8,515 nucleotides of DNA. Source: an uncultured Neomegalonema sp. GTDB lineage: Bacteria; Pseudomonadota; Alphaproteobacteria; Rhodobacterales; Rhodobacteraceae. Positions within the stretch are counted from its first letter, which is position 1. Each line of letters begins with the position of its first letter. Location of the stretch: positions 1 to 8,515 of the forward strand of contig CALFWP010000152.1 in NCBI GenBank assembly GCA_937927905.1. The letters run 5' to 3'. The notes beneath the pieces were generated by a model. The model did no database searches. It worked only from the letters and a program-made list of their open reading frames with translations, and was not told the origin of the DNA. Below are positions 1-6,563 of this stretch, in pieces. The position numbers and the translations under genes were made by a program.

Positions 1-90
1 CCGGACATCAAAGAGCCATCTATTACCCGGCAGGTGATTGCCTACAATCACCGAGAGGGCATCCCGCCGTATTTGCTGCGCCAGTTATAG
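1..90 (+). pseudogene. Possible 3' end of a broken plus-strand gene
   Basis: Frame 1 of the plus strand is open from the window edge to a TAG at 88-90. Its first 20 or so residues (starting PDIKEPSITR) have ordinary protein composition. From about base 60 the frame runs through antisense IS3 orfA sequence, so the last ten residues would be accidental. This fits a host gene interrupted by the IS3 remnant. The stretch is too short to name a family, and one minus-strand frame is also open over bases 1-59, so even the coding strand is uncertain. Confidence 0.2.
33..52. repeat. Perfect 8-bp stem, 4-nt loop hairpin
   Basis: GGTGATTG (33-40) and CAATCACC (45-52) are exact reverse complements around the loop CCTA. 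The hairpin sits just beyond the point where IS3 orfA similarity stops (base 60). No T-run follows on either strand, so a classical intrinsic terminator is not supported. It could be a target-site structure, a small dispersed repeat or a remnant of the interrupted gene. Confidence 0.5.
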
Positions 91-203
91 TACGTCGCGT
101 TGCTGATCCCGTGCTCACGGCACAGGTCCGCAACTGGTACGCCACTCTCACCCTGTTTCAAAATCGCCAGTATCTGGGCGTCACTAAATCTCGATTTCTT
201 CAT
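48..203 (-). pseudogene. Truncated IS3-family transposase orfA (N-terminal fragment)
   Basis: The reading frame begins MKKSRFSDAQILAILKQG and continues through DLCREHGIS and TYYNW to KYGGM. This is the helix-turn-helix DNA-binding start typical of IS3-family OrfA (IS407-like group). Family members normally run to roughly 85-100 residues with a leucine-zipper segment. Here similarity ends after about 48 residues, at base 60, and three unrelated codons lead to a TGA at 48-50. There is no following orfB, so the fragment cannot make a working transposase. The ATG at 203-201 coincides with the outermost bases of the IS5 element's terminal repeat, and a GAGGCG just upstream, inside that repeat, could serve as a ribosome-binding site. 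A longer in-frame extension upstream to 365 crosses IS5 non-coding sequence and is not the native start. Confidence 0.75.
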
Positions 204-217
204 CTGAGCGCCTCTAT
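201..217 (+). repeat. Left terminal inverted repeat of the IS5-family element
   Basis: CATCTGAGCGCCTCTAT, an exact reverse complement of 1502-1518. It lies distal to the transposase stop codon and touches the start codon of the orfA fragment. Confidence 0.75.
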
Positions 218-279
218 CAACGATGAGATTTGGCGTGGGCGAACTGGTTTCGGGCGTATTGGGATCGTTCTCCGCGCGT

Positions 280-322
280 AGCGACCCCCATCGCTGGGGT
301 TTTCGGCCCGCATTGACGCGGG
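280..322. other. Two adjacent stem-loops in the 3' region of the IS element
   Basis: Bases 284-288 (ACCCC) pair with 296-300 (GGGGT), and 307-311 (CCCGC) pair with 318-322 (GCGGG). Both lie between the transposase stop (362) and the left terminal repeat. On the plus strand the first stem is followed by a short T-run (300-303), so it could weakly terminate transcription entering from the left. On the minus strand no T-run follows. The 204-361 stretch holds no gene. Confidence 0.35.
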
Positions 323-361
323 TTAAGCGATTTTGGCAGAAATCTGGGCGCAGTAGTGCCT

Positions 362-1444
362 TCAAGCAAAAGATCGGCGTTGGACCTGAACCAGGCGGCG
401 CATGTTGTAGGCGATGTTTGCCAGACCAATCTTCGTCTTGGCCCGGGCGATGCCAATGGTTCTGACGGTCAGGCCAAATACGTTTTTCTGAACCGCATAA
501 ACATGCTCGATAGGCGCGCGATGTTTTGATCGTGCCTTGTTTCCGCGCCTGATGTGCTCTGGCATGGGACGGCCCTTGGGTTTGCGGTGATGGACGTGAC
601 TGGTGAAGCCTTGCTTATCGATGAAAGTCTCGTTCGTCTTTGAGCGATAAGCGCTGTCCGCCCATACACCAGATCCCGTGTTCGACTTGTCCAGCAGCCC
701 TCGTCGCAGCATGCGCCCATCGTGAGCCGCCGCGCTGGTGACGTCCCATCGGCGAATGAAGCGGTAGCGCTTGTCGATCCCTGTATGCGCCTTATAGCCA
801 AATGACGGGATGGCAATATCAGGCGGCGCGGGACCGTCTTCACGCTTACGGGCTTTGGCGAATTGGATAGTCCAGCGTGCATCCACGTCTTTCTGGCGCG
901 CTTTCGCGGGGCTATCAGACCAAATCTCCTCAGCGGTCTTGCCTTCTTTGATCGCGGCTTTCTCTTCTTTGGTGTTGCGCTGCTTTGGCGCGGCAATCAA
1001 AGACGAGTCCACCAGTTGACCGGACATCGCGATATATCCGGCTTCCTTCAGCGCGCCATCGAAACGGGTGAACAGCCCTTCAATGGCCCGGGCTTGGGTC
1101 AGACGTTCCCGGAACGCCCAGATCGTCTTGGCGTCCGGAACTCGATCATGCAAGCCGAAACCGAGAAACCGCATGAAACTCAATCGATCACTAATCAGAA
1201 ATTCCGCGCGGGCATCGCTGAGATTGTTCTGTGCCTGAATGATCAAAATCTTGAACATCGGAACGGCGTCGTAAGGAGGACGTCCGCCTTTCGCCCCGTC
1301 AGAATAGGCCAGCGTCTTCTCAAGATCAGCGCGGAATATCTCGAAGTCTACCGCTGCTGCATAGGCTTCAAGCTGATCACCCAAATCGCTCAGACGCTTC
1401 AGTCGGTCATCTATGTCAAAAAAGCCCGCCTGCTTCGCCACCAT
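362..1444 (-). CDS. IS5-family transposase (DDE)
   Basis: This 360-residue protein catalyses cut-and-paste movement of its own element. The N-terminal part (GFFDIDDRLKRLSD, about 7-20, then GGRPPYDAVPMFKILIIQ near 53-70) matches the DUF772 region of IS5-type transposases. The DDE triad is visible: D146 in LVDSSLI, D263 in WADSAYRS and E313 in PIEHVYAVQK, followed by the family's typical N-rich tail (LANIAYNMRR). Length is normal and no frameshift or internal stop is seen, so the gene looks active. The ATG at 1444 keeps the whole conserved N-terminus and lies about 75 bp inside the right terminal repeat. It is the only long frame of the element; long overlapping frames on both strands here are shadows. 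Confidence 0.93.
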   Translation of the reverse strand: MVAKQAGFFDIDDRLKRLSDLGDQLEAYAAAVDFEIFRADLEKTLAYSDGAKGGRPPYDAVPMFKILIIQAQNNLSDARAEFLISDRLSFMRFLGFGLHDRVPDAKTIWAFRERLTQARAIEGLFTRFDGALKEAGYIAMSGQLVDSSLIAAPKQRNTKEEKAAIKEGKTAEEIWSDSPAKARQKDVDARWTIQFAKARKREDGPAPPDIAIPSFGYKAHTGIDKRYRFIRRWDVTSAAAHDGRMLRRGLLDKSNTGSGVWADSAYRSKTNETFIDKQGFTSHVHHRKPKGRPMPEHIRRGNKARSKHRAPIEHVYAVQKNVFGLTVRTIGIARAKTKIGLANIAYNMRRLVQVQRRSFA

Positions 1445-1501
1445 CGACCCCGCAAATCTACTCAGGCCAATGAATCACAAACTCACAAATCATTCGAGTA
1501 A

Positions 1502-1518
1502 ATAGAGGCGCTCAGATG
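1502..1518 (-). repeat. Right terminal inverted repeat of the IS5-family element
   Basis: Exact reverse complement of 201-217. It lies on the 5' side of the transposase, where promoter elements of IS5-type transposases are usually found; I see no convincing -35/-10 pair. Confidence 0.75.
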
Positions 1519-1584
1519 TTCGCGCAGTCCAAAAAACGCCGGAGAAGTCCAATTTTCAACCCAGTGGTTTTTGGGGATGATTAA
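1516..1584 (+). pseudogene. Short open tail, possible remnant of another transposase gene
   Basis: From the edge of the IS5 element a plus-strand frame reads FAQSKKRRRSPIFNPVVFG and ends in TAA at 1582-1584. The basic KKRRR run and its position directly against an IS end suggest the C-terminus of a gene cut by the IS5 insertion. The general look is that of a transposase tail, but I cannot assign a family. The ATG at 1516-1518 belongs to the IS repeat and is probably not a native start. Its orientation is opposite to the orfA fragment at 48-203, so the two are not simply halves of one gene. The following 1585-1647 stretch is non-coding and contains the near-repeated GATCAG/ATCAGATC words, with no other feature seen. 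Confidence 0.2.
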
Positions 1585-1647
1585 CTTGGATCAGGAAGTT
1601 GAATCAGATCAAACGCTATTCTGGAATCCCATTTATGAGTTCACGGC

Positions 1648-2793
1648 CTAATTCCTTCGCAAATATGCATTAAGCATACTTTGCCGCTTTAAACCATTAC
1701 TTTCGATTTCCCATATATTATACCAGATATAATTTTGATAAGGAACATACATAAAACTTGTTGGTTTCACTAATGAAATACTGAAGAAAAATATCCCCAA
1801 ACTGATAATTGCAGGCTTCATAAAATTAGAATTTTTAGATTTACTAGAAAACAAAATAATAGATGCCAATGGTATTATTTCATAAAGCATTCTATTTCTA
1901 ATTGTATTTATTGAAAAACCAACAAAAGCCAAAACAATTAAGTAAAATAAAAATAAAGATAAGAATCTAATTTCATAATTTTCATTATTAAAATTTTTAT
2001 ACAAAAAATACCCTATAAAGAGGTACAATGTTGAAGAAAAAATTATTTCAAATATGTTAAAATTATAAATTTTTATCTGAGTGTAATAATTTAATTTTGT
2101 ATCATAAATACCCGGCAATACACCAGAAAAATATGAAGAAATCTTTGCCAATCCAATAAATTTTACAGAAACAGCTATCAAGAATAAAATAGTTACAACA
2201 ATTTTCTTAATGCGTACTGTTGATTCTGAAAAAAACAAAACACTAACAAATATTGCAGTTGACCCTTGAAAAAAAGGGGCCATGATCATCAAAAATATTC
2301 CTTTATTTTTTCTATCACTTAAATAATAAAAAATACCAATATTCAAAAAAGACAAAGAAATCATTTGTCTTAATGTGGAAAACTCCAATGTAAACAATAA
2401 AAAAAGATGTATTATAAAAAAACTTGCCATATAATTTGAATTTAATAAATTTGACAGCTTCACAATAGAAAAAACAAAAAATGAATACGAAATAAAATAA
2501 AAAATTTCATACTTAAAAAGAAATTGAGAACTAAAATAAGATAATGCAATAAACAATGGTTCATGTTGATATAAATTTGAGTAATTAAACAAATTTGACA
2601 AAAAATATGAAAAATCCATTTCTGAGAAATTTTTAAATTGCCAAGTATATACACTCCAATCAAATCCGACTTCGTATTTAAATCCGACAATAAACATCGT
2701 CGGCACAAAAAATAAAACCTTAGCCATAACATTACGACGCGAAAGCAAACTTGCCCAAGCTGTTGCAGCCAAAAGAACCACATAAATCAGCAT
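1648..2793 (-). CDS. EpsG-family / Wzy-like polysaccharide polymerase
   Basis: A 381-residue integral membrane protein made almost wholly of hydrophobic helices (roughly ten or more), with few charges between them. Features of the EpsG family, which polymerises lipid-linked repeat units in the inner membrane, are present: GFKYEVGFDWSVY at about 37-49 (family pattern G-x-R/K-Y-x-V-G-x-D-x-x-x-Y), LRQ at 141-143 at the start of a helix, and a loop with NRMLYEIIPLA near 300-310. The family's usual His after the LRQ helix appears replaced by Gln in APFFQGS (172-178). The gene is far more AT-rich than every other gene here (bases 2401-2460 have only 11 G or C of 60), a common trait of wzy genes and a sign of separate acquisition. 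It is the last gene of the locus, stopping about 130 bp before the IS5 element. Another multi-pass glycan protein such as an O-antigen ligase is possible but less likely. Confidence 0.75.
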   Translation of the reverse strand: MLIYVVLLAATAWASLLSRRNVMAKVLFFVPTMFIVGFKYEVGFDWSVYTWQFKNFSEMDFSYFLSNLFNYSNLYQHEPLFIALSYFSSQFLFKYEIFYFISYSFFVFSIVKLSNLLNSNYMASFFIIHLFLLFTLEFSTLRQMISLSFLNIGIFYYLSDRKNKGIFLMIMAPFFQGSTAIFVSVLFFSESTVRIKKIVVTILFLIAVSVKFIGLAKISSYFSGVLPGIYDTKLNYYTQIKIYNFNIFEIIFSSTLYLFIGYFLYKNFNNENYEIRFLSLFLFYLIVLAFVGFSINTIRNRMLYEIIPLASIILFSSKSKNSNFMKPAIISLGIFFFSISLVKPTSFMYVPYQNYIWYNIWEIESNGLKRQSMLNAYLRRN

Positions 2794-2816
2794 GTTTTTT
2801 TAATCTCTTAGCATTG

Positions 2817-2844
2817 TTTATAGTGCACTTTTAATTCAGCGCAA
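2817..2844 (-). promoter_or_regulatory. Candidate promoter for the EpsG/Wzy-like gene
   Basis: In the 127-bp gap (2794-2920) upstream of the polymerase gene, the minus strand reads TTGCGC (2844-2839), 16 bp, then TATAAA (2822-2817), a fair sigma-70 match. Transcription would start near 2810, leaving a very short leader with only a weak AGAG (2808-2805) as ribosome site. The gap also holds a run of seven C on the plus strand (2870-2876) and no clear terminator for the preceding gene, so read-through from the operon remains possible. Confidence 0.25.
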
Positions 2845-2920
2845 TGTTACACTTCTTAAGTCGGCAGAGCCCCCCCACAATCCGGAAACACCCAGGTAAG
2901 GTTACATTAAAACCGGCAAT

Positions 2921-3967
2921 TCAGATACGTACCCCTATGAATTTAGCATCAAAATTCTTGAGGGCTACACCGGAAACTGGCAACATGGTTTGCGGAACAC
3001 TGGATAAAGGCAGGTTAAGTATACCCAGCTGGAAATACCGCTTGGATAAACGGTCCTTTTCAAATCTAGCAATCATACTGACCTTTTCACTTGCAGCATC
3101 AATAAAATAGAGGATTGCTTCAGGTGAAGTCTGACTGGAACACAGCTCGGCGGAAGTCGCAAAAAGCCAGCCGTTCGTTAATGCGGCGGAGTAAAATACA
3201 GGACCGTTTACCGGGGCCAACGCGGAACATCCACCTGTGACACGATCATAACGGATCAAATGATTGGATGTAAATTGTGCATCTGTACCAAAATAAAGTG
3301 CGTCCGGAGCAAATTGCGGTCCTACCGTGCGCCACTCTTCGCTTCCGCATCCGAGTATTTCAGGCACCCCGAAATCCGAGTCAAAGGACAGAATTTTGCA
3401 TTCATGACCGATATCGCCTGTGCAGACAATGATACGGCCCCCATAAGGGTCCCGGCGGACCGAGTGGATATGGCGAACTTCCTCCGGGGCAAAACGATAG
3501 ACGATATCAGCGACCGTCTTTCCCGGCCGGATGCGGTAAATATGCACAGCTTCACGTTTTGTATTATAAAAATATTCGCCGAAAACAACACTTCCATCAG
3601 GGAGAACCGCCACTCCGCCACGCAAAACCCGATGCTCACGCATGCGTCCGCTTATGGGTGTAATATCCCCGTTGGGACTGATACGGCCCGCCTCTCTCGC
3701 ATAGGTGTAAAACAAACTGCCGTCATCAAGAGGAATGAGATTGTAAAAAGTCTCCCGCAACGCTCTGCGCCCGAAGCGGTTCCGGCAAAGTATCCGCCGG
3801 TGTAGCGGACGGGGGATACGGGCAACAGGCCTGACAGGGCCATCAACCGTATCAGAGCAAAAAATCTGCGGCCCGGACGACCAATAAACACCGTCCGCTC
3901 CAATATACTCACAAGTTTCCGCTTCAGGGCGGGAAAAACGTACAACACCGGGCGGATTAGCGGCCAT
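2921..3967 (-). CDS. Uncharacterised putative beta-propeller protein of a glycan locus
   Basis: A 348-residue protein without signal peptide or membrane segment, so probably cytoplasmic. It contains repeated blade-like units of about 45-55 residues, each with a 'visible quantity' strand followed by a label strand: LPDGSVVFGEYF (122-133), RRIIV/GRIIVCTGD (178-185), APDALYFGTDAQF (220-232), TNGWLFATSAE (264-274). The pattern recalls BNR/Asp-box or NHL-like propellers. Positions that look like a functional site are H166 and H168 (RHIHSV), D173-P-Y, G184-D185, H188-E-C190, W212-R213, T228-D229 and N235. The ATG at 3967 overlaps the upstream stop by 11 nt and is preferred. An in-frame ATG at 4075 would add 36 residues that overlap and read as out-of-frame sulfotransferase sequence. 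Context implies a role in making or tailoring the glycan. Function is unknown; carbohydrate-active propellers (lyases, hydrolases) and sulfate-handling enzymes are possibilities only. Confidence 0.7.
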   Translation of the reverse strand: MAANPPGVVRFSRPEAETCEYIGADGVYWSSGPQIFCSDTVDGPVRPVARIPRPLHRRILCRNRFGRRALRETFYNLIPLDDGSLFYTYAREAGRISPNGDITPISGRMREHRVLRGGVAVLPDGSVVFGEYFYNTKREAVHIYRIRPGKTVADIVYRFAPEEVRHIHSVRRDPYGGRIIVCTGDIGHECKILSFDSDFGVPEILGCGSEEWRTVGPQFAPDALYFGTDAQFTSNHLIRYDRVTGGCSALAPVNGPVFYSAALTNGWLFATSAELCSSQTSPEAILYFIDAASEKVSMIARFEKDRLSKRYFQLGILNLPLSSVPQTMLPVSGVALKNFDAKFIGVRI

Positions 3968-4706
3968 TGGTAAGCCCCCGGACCCGGTCACCGAATGTTT
4001 CACGTATGGCTTCGATTTCAGCCGGGGGCAATTTGTTGCGTCCGATTCCGATCCGCCCGCGATGTTCCGAAACATGATTGGGGTGCAACATCAGTTCATC
4101 ATCCGCGAAAGCGATTTTACGACCGGTCAATCGGCTTATCTTACGCCTAAGGTGCTCAAAGCGCGGTGTTTTCCGGCGTGATTTTTCATATGCGGACGCT
4201 ATCGAAAGCTCGCCGCTTATTCTATCAATCACATTCGCACCGGGTTCAGTCTTTTCAAAGGCCGCGATCTGACGGACAGCTTCGGGCAGATTTTCAAGCA
4301 GTAAAGAATAATCCTGTATCAGGACATCTACGGCAGGCCGTTGCAACAACCAGTTTTCCGTATCAAGCGCATCACGGACCCTGTCGATCGCGTGCGGTAA
4401 TTTGAAATTGAACTTGAGTTTCATCGAGTAAATGACGTCAAAAAGATCGCGCTGCACGTAAACAAAACGAACCGGCTGACCTGACACAGCAAGCGCCTTA
4501 ACGTTATCCGGCGGAAAGTGCATCTTAATAACATAAAGTTCCGGAGATGCGGCCAGGTCTTCAAGTGTACGGGTTGCCCGTGACCAATCGCCGGAACTGC
4601 GCCATGCGACCGGATGGCCCAGCTTAGCAGCCTGTGCGACTTTCCAGGCGATATTATATTGCAGTGTCGATCCTGAACGCGGCATCCCGCAGCACACTAA
4701 AAGCAT
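3957..4706 (-). CDS. Sulfotransferase-like protein (small, 249 aa)
   Basis: Likely transfers sulfate from PAPS to a sugar or other hydroxyl in the cytoplasm. The N-terminus MLLVCCGMPRSGSTLQYNI carries the 5'-phosphosulfate loop (P9-R-S-G-S-T14), and FVYVQRDLFDVIYSMKLKFN (81-100) is the 3'-phosphate motif with R86, D87 and S94. The rest is helical and ends in GLTNGR. The ATG at 4706 is chosen because the P-loop must lie near the start and a GGAG (4717-4714) sits 7 nt upstream; extending to 4796 only adds sequence overlapping the GT4 gene. It starts 4 nt after the GT4 stop. It is shorter than, and differs around both motifs from, the sulfotransferase at the right edge, so the pair probably does not come from a recent duplication. 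The acceptor cannot be told from sequence. Confidence 0.82.
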   Translation of the reverse strand: MLLVCCGMPRSGSTLQYNIAWKVAQAAKLGHPVAWRSSGDWSRATRTLEDLAASPELYVIKMHFPPDNVKALAVSGQPVRFVYVQRDLFDVIYSMKLKFNFKLPHAIDRVRDALDTENWLLQRPAVDVLIQDYSLLLENLPEAVRQIAAFEKTEPGANVIDRISGELSIASAYEKSRRKTPRFEHLRRKISRLTGRKIAFADDELMLHPNHVSEHRGRIGIGRNKLPPAEIEAIRETFGDRVRGLTNGR

Positions 4707-4710
4707 GACT

Positions 4711-5892
4711 TTACTCCGGCATTGCTGCTTCGGGTGTTGCCAGCCCTGATATAAGACCTGGCCAGATACGCCGGCGACCTGCGTCCCTGTGTTCAACGGG
4801 TTCGGGTTTGCGGAGCATTAAAGCTTCAAGAGCAGCCCCGATTCCGGCAACGGTTGGCACATGCGGTACTTCACCTTTGCCGCTGTCCCTGAGTTTGCGG
4901 GCCAACTGGCTTTCGGGTTCCACCAGAGCAAGGATCTTTAATCCGAGATTGAGATACGTTGAGACCTTGGACGGATAGGCAACACGGTAAATATTGCTTT
5001 TCAATGAGACCAAACCGATATCGGCGTTACCGATGATCCGGCGCGCCTGAGCATACGGAAGGAAGGGGGCAAAACGCACTTGCGGGTGTCCTTCCCAACG
5101 GGCCTTAAGGTCCGGCAGCGCCACACCATTGCCCAGAAACATCAGCTCAAGCTCAGGATGTTTTTCAAAACAATGCGCCACCCCCTCGGCCATCAGCGGT
5201 AAATTCTGAAACCGCCCCAGATTACCGGCAAAAATCACGCGTATTTTGCCGTCAGCCTTCTCAAGATCACGCGGTGCGGAAACACTTCCGCTATCTGTTT
5301 GCAAAGGCGGATTATTTTTCACAATCACCGGCAACGGACCCAGCCCGCGAGTACGCAGAGTCTGCGCCATATCATCGGACAATGTTACAATCGCATCGCT
5401 GCGTCGCAGAGTTTGATTATCTAAAGCACGGAGGATACGCGCGGGTAGACCGTTCCCCAAGCGACCGCCGGTATAGGTCGAAACTTCCGGATGAATATCT
5501 TGAATATGATAAATAAAACGGGACCCGCAGATCCGCGCGGCCAGGCTCGCACTCCAGGCTGCCAGAACCGGAGGAAAAGTCGCTGCGGTCACGATATCAG
5601 CTCGCGACCTGAGGGTGTGCATAAAGAGCGCCGCACAATAAATGCCGGCATTCAGAAGCCGCAGCAAAGAGATCCTTTTTGTCTCAGGAAATAAACGGAT
5701 ACGGTGTACCTTAACTTTACCGGTTTTTCCGTTATCAGCCACGATAATCCGGTTAGACCCGTAAGAGGGCTGCGAGGTAAAAACTTCAACCGAATGGCCG
5801 GCTTGGGCCAGTTCTTCAGCAATCTCGGACAAAATAACGCCATATGGTGACGTATCTGGCGAAAAATAGCGATGAGTGAGCAGGATTTTCAT
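4711..5892 (-). CDS. GT4 glycosyltransferase, WcaI/WbuB-like
   Basis: A 393-residue retaining GT-B glycosyltransferase, expected to add a sugar from a nucleotide donor to the undecaprenyl-linked acceptor at the inner face of the membrane. The N-terminal Rossmann half opens with MKILLTHRYFSPDTSPYG, followed by SEIAEELAQAGHSVEVFTSQPSY, the acceptor-side signature of this subfamily. IYHIQDIHPE near 140-150 is also typical. The donor half starts at VIFAGNLGRFQNL (about 220-235) and includes MFLGNG, VRFAPFLPYAQ and YPSKVSTYLNLGLKILALV. The acidic residue many GT4 enzymes have after PSK is a Thr here, as in WcaI-type proteins. The start at 5892 forms an ATGA overlap with the preceding stop; a longer start at 5922 only adds overlap. 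Donor and acceptor sugars are not deducible. Confidence 0.88.
   Translation of the reverse strand: MKILLTHRYFSPDTSPYGVILSEIAEELAQAGHSVEVFTSQPSYGSNRIIVADNGKTGKVKVHRIRLFPETKRISLLRLLNAGIYCAALFMHTLRSRADIVTAATFPPVLAAWSASLAARICGSRFIYHIQDIHPEVSTYTGGRLGNGLPARILRALDNQTLRRSDAIVTLSDDMAQTLRTRGLGPLPVIVKNNPPLQTDSGSVSAPRDLEKADGKIRVIFAGNLGRFQNLPLMAEGVAHCFEKHPELELMFLGNGVALPDLKARWEGHPQVRFAPFLPYAQARRIIGNADIGLVSLKSNIYRVAYPSKVSTYLNLGLKILALVEPESQLARKLRDSGKGEVPHVPTVAGIGAALEALMLRKPEPVEHRDAGRRRIWPGLISGLATPEAAMPE
4714..4717 (-). promoter_or_regulatory. Ribosome-binding site deciding the sulfotransferase start
   Basis: GGAG on the minus strand, 7 nt before the ATG at 4706 and inside the last codons of the GT4 gene. 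It supports the shorter start over the upstream in-frame ATG at 4796. Confidence 0.6.
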
Positions 5893-6563
5893 TCCTGCGC
5901 CCCGAATCTGACCGGAGCCCAACGTGTCGCTCTTGCAAGATCCCGGGCATCCGGCTGGATGTTTACACCCGAAAAGGCGGGACTGAGAATAGTCGGGATG
6001 GTCCTGGCCATGATTTTAAAGTCGCTGGCAAAACTTGCCCGCTCCAGATAGGCGCGCTCAACAGCCAGCTTTGCCGACAGGATGCGTTTGATATACGATC
6101 CTTCCGGATCAGCCGGATCGATCAGGCGCTCTCCATGCAGATAATAATAAACCGCCCCTGAACTTGTTATGCCCGGGCGGACAGTCAGAGTCTCCATCAT
6201 CCAATCGGTATAATGGCCCGCAACGATTTTAGGATCTTCCGGCCTTGGTCCGACAACAGACATCTGACCCAGTAGAACGTTGATGAACTGGGGCAGCTCG
6301 TCAATTTTGGATTGCCGGAGAAAAGCCCCGAATGCAAAAACTCTACTGTCCTTGTATCCAGTAATAACCGGGCCGCCGGAATGCACATGCATGCTCCGGA
6401 ATTTCAGCATCTCAAAACACTTCCCTCCCCGCCCCACGCGTTTTGCGCGGTACAGGATAGGACCCTTCGACGACACGAATATACCAAGTGCCGCGAACAC
6501 AAATACCGGTGACAGCACAGCCAGCAGAACAAAGGCTAATATAATATCCGCAACACGCTTCAT
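5889..6563 (-). CDS. Initiating phosphoglycosyl transferase (bacterial sugar transferase, PglC/WcaJ type)
   Basis: A 224-residue monotopic membrane enzyme that transfers a sugar-1-phosphate from a UDP-sugar to undecaprenyl phosphate, the first membrane step of repeat-unit assembly. It consists of the catalytic domain only, as in PglC, without the large multi-pass N-terminus of WcaJ/WbaP. Visible are the re-entrant membrane helix (about 6-30), PILYRAKRVGRGGKCFEMLKFRSM (35-58), the catalytic Asp-Glu pair in SKIDELPQFINVL (D88, E89) and MSVVGPRPED (101-110), then VRPGITS. The ATG at 6563 places the membrane helix at the usual spot and forms an ATGA overlap with the aminotransferase stop; the longer frame to 6623 overlaps that gene and is rejected. 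The neighbouring aminotransferase suggests an amino-deoxy sugar as substrate. Confidence 0.93.
   Translation of the reverse strand: MKRVADIILAFVLLAVLSPVFVFAALGIFVSSKGPILYRAKRVGRGGKCFEMLKFRSMHVHSGGPVITGYKDSRVFAFGAFLRQSKIDELPQFINVLLGQMSVVGPRPEDPKIVAGHYTDWMMETLTVRPGITSSGAVYYYLHGERLIDPADPEGSYIKRILSAKLAVERAYLERASFASDFKIMARTIPTILSPAFSGVNIQPDARDLARATRWAPVRFGAQE

Larger units (their letters stand above)
201..1518 (-). mobile_element. IS5-family insertion sequence, apparently complete (about 1.32 kb)
   Basis: The element is bounded by a 17-bp perfect inverted repeat: CATCTGAGCGCCTCTAT at 201-217 and its reverse complement at 1502-1518. The similarity weakens inward but continues to a shared ATTTG/CAAAT about 33 bp from each end. 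It encloses one intact IS5-type transposase on the minus strand. The size agrees with the usual 1.2-1.4 kb of the family. No convincing target duplication is seen: left flank ...TTTCTT, right flank TTCGC..., so at most a shared TT. The exact ends are therefore inferred from the repeats, and part of the palindrome could derive from the target. Confidence 0.8.

Noticed and set aside
204..365. N-terminal extension of the orfA fragment to a start at 365
   Set aside because: The added 54 residues come from the non-coding 3' region of the IS5 element and match nothing in OrfA.
863..1501. Long plus-strand open frame of 212 codons across the IS element
   Set aside because: It lies wholly antisense to the intact IS5 transposase with a clear DDE triad and has no recognisable motif.
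2870..2876. Seven-C run upstream of the polymerase gene as a phase-variation switch
   Set aside because: It is short, lies outside the proposed -35/-10 spacer and does not interrupt a coding frame.
3260..3805. Plus-strand frame of 181 codons
   Set aside because: Antisense shadow of the beta-propeller gene; no family features, and the opposite frame shows regular repeats.
4927..4983. Loss of the GT4 acidic residue after PSK as a sign of inactivity
   Set aside because: WcaI-type glycosyltransferases also lack Glu at this place, so it is a subfamily trait rather than a defect.
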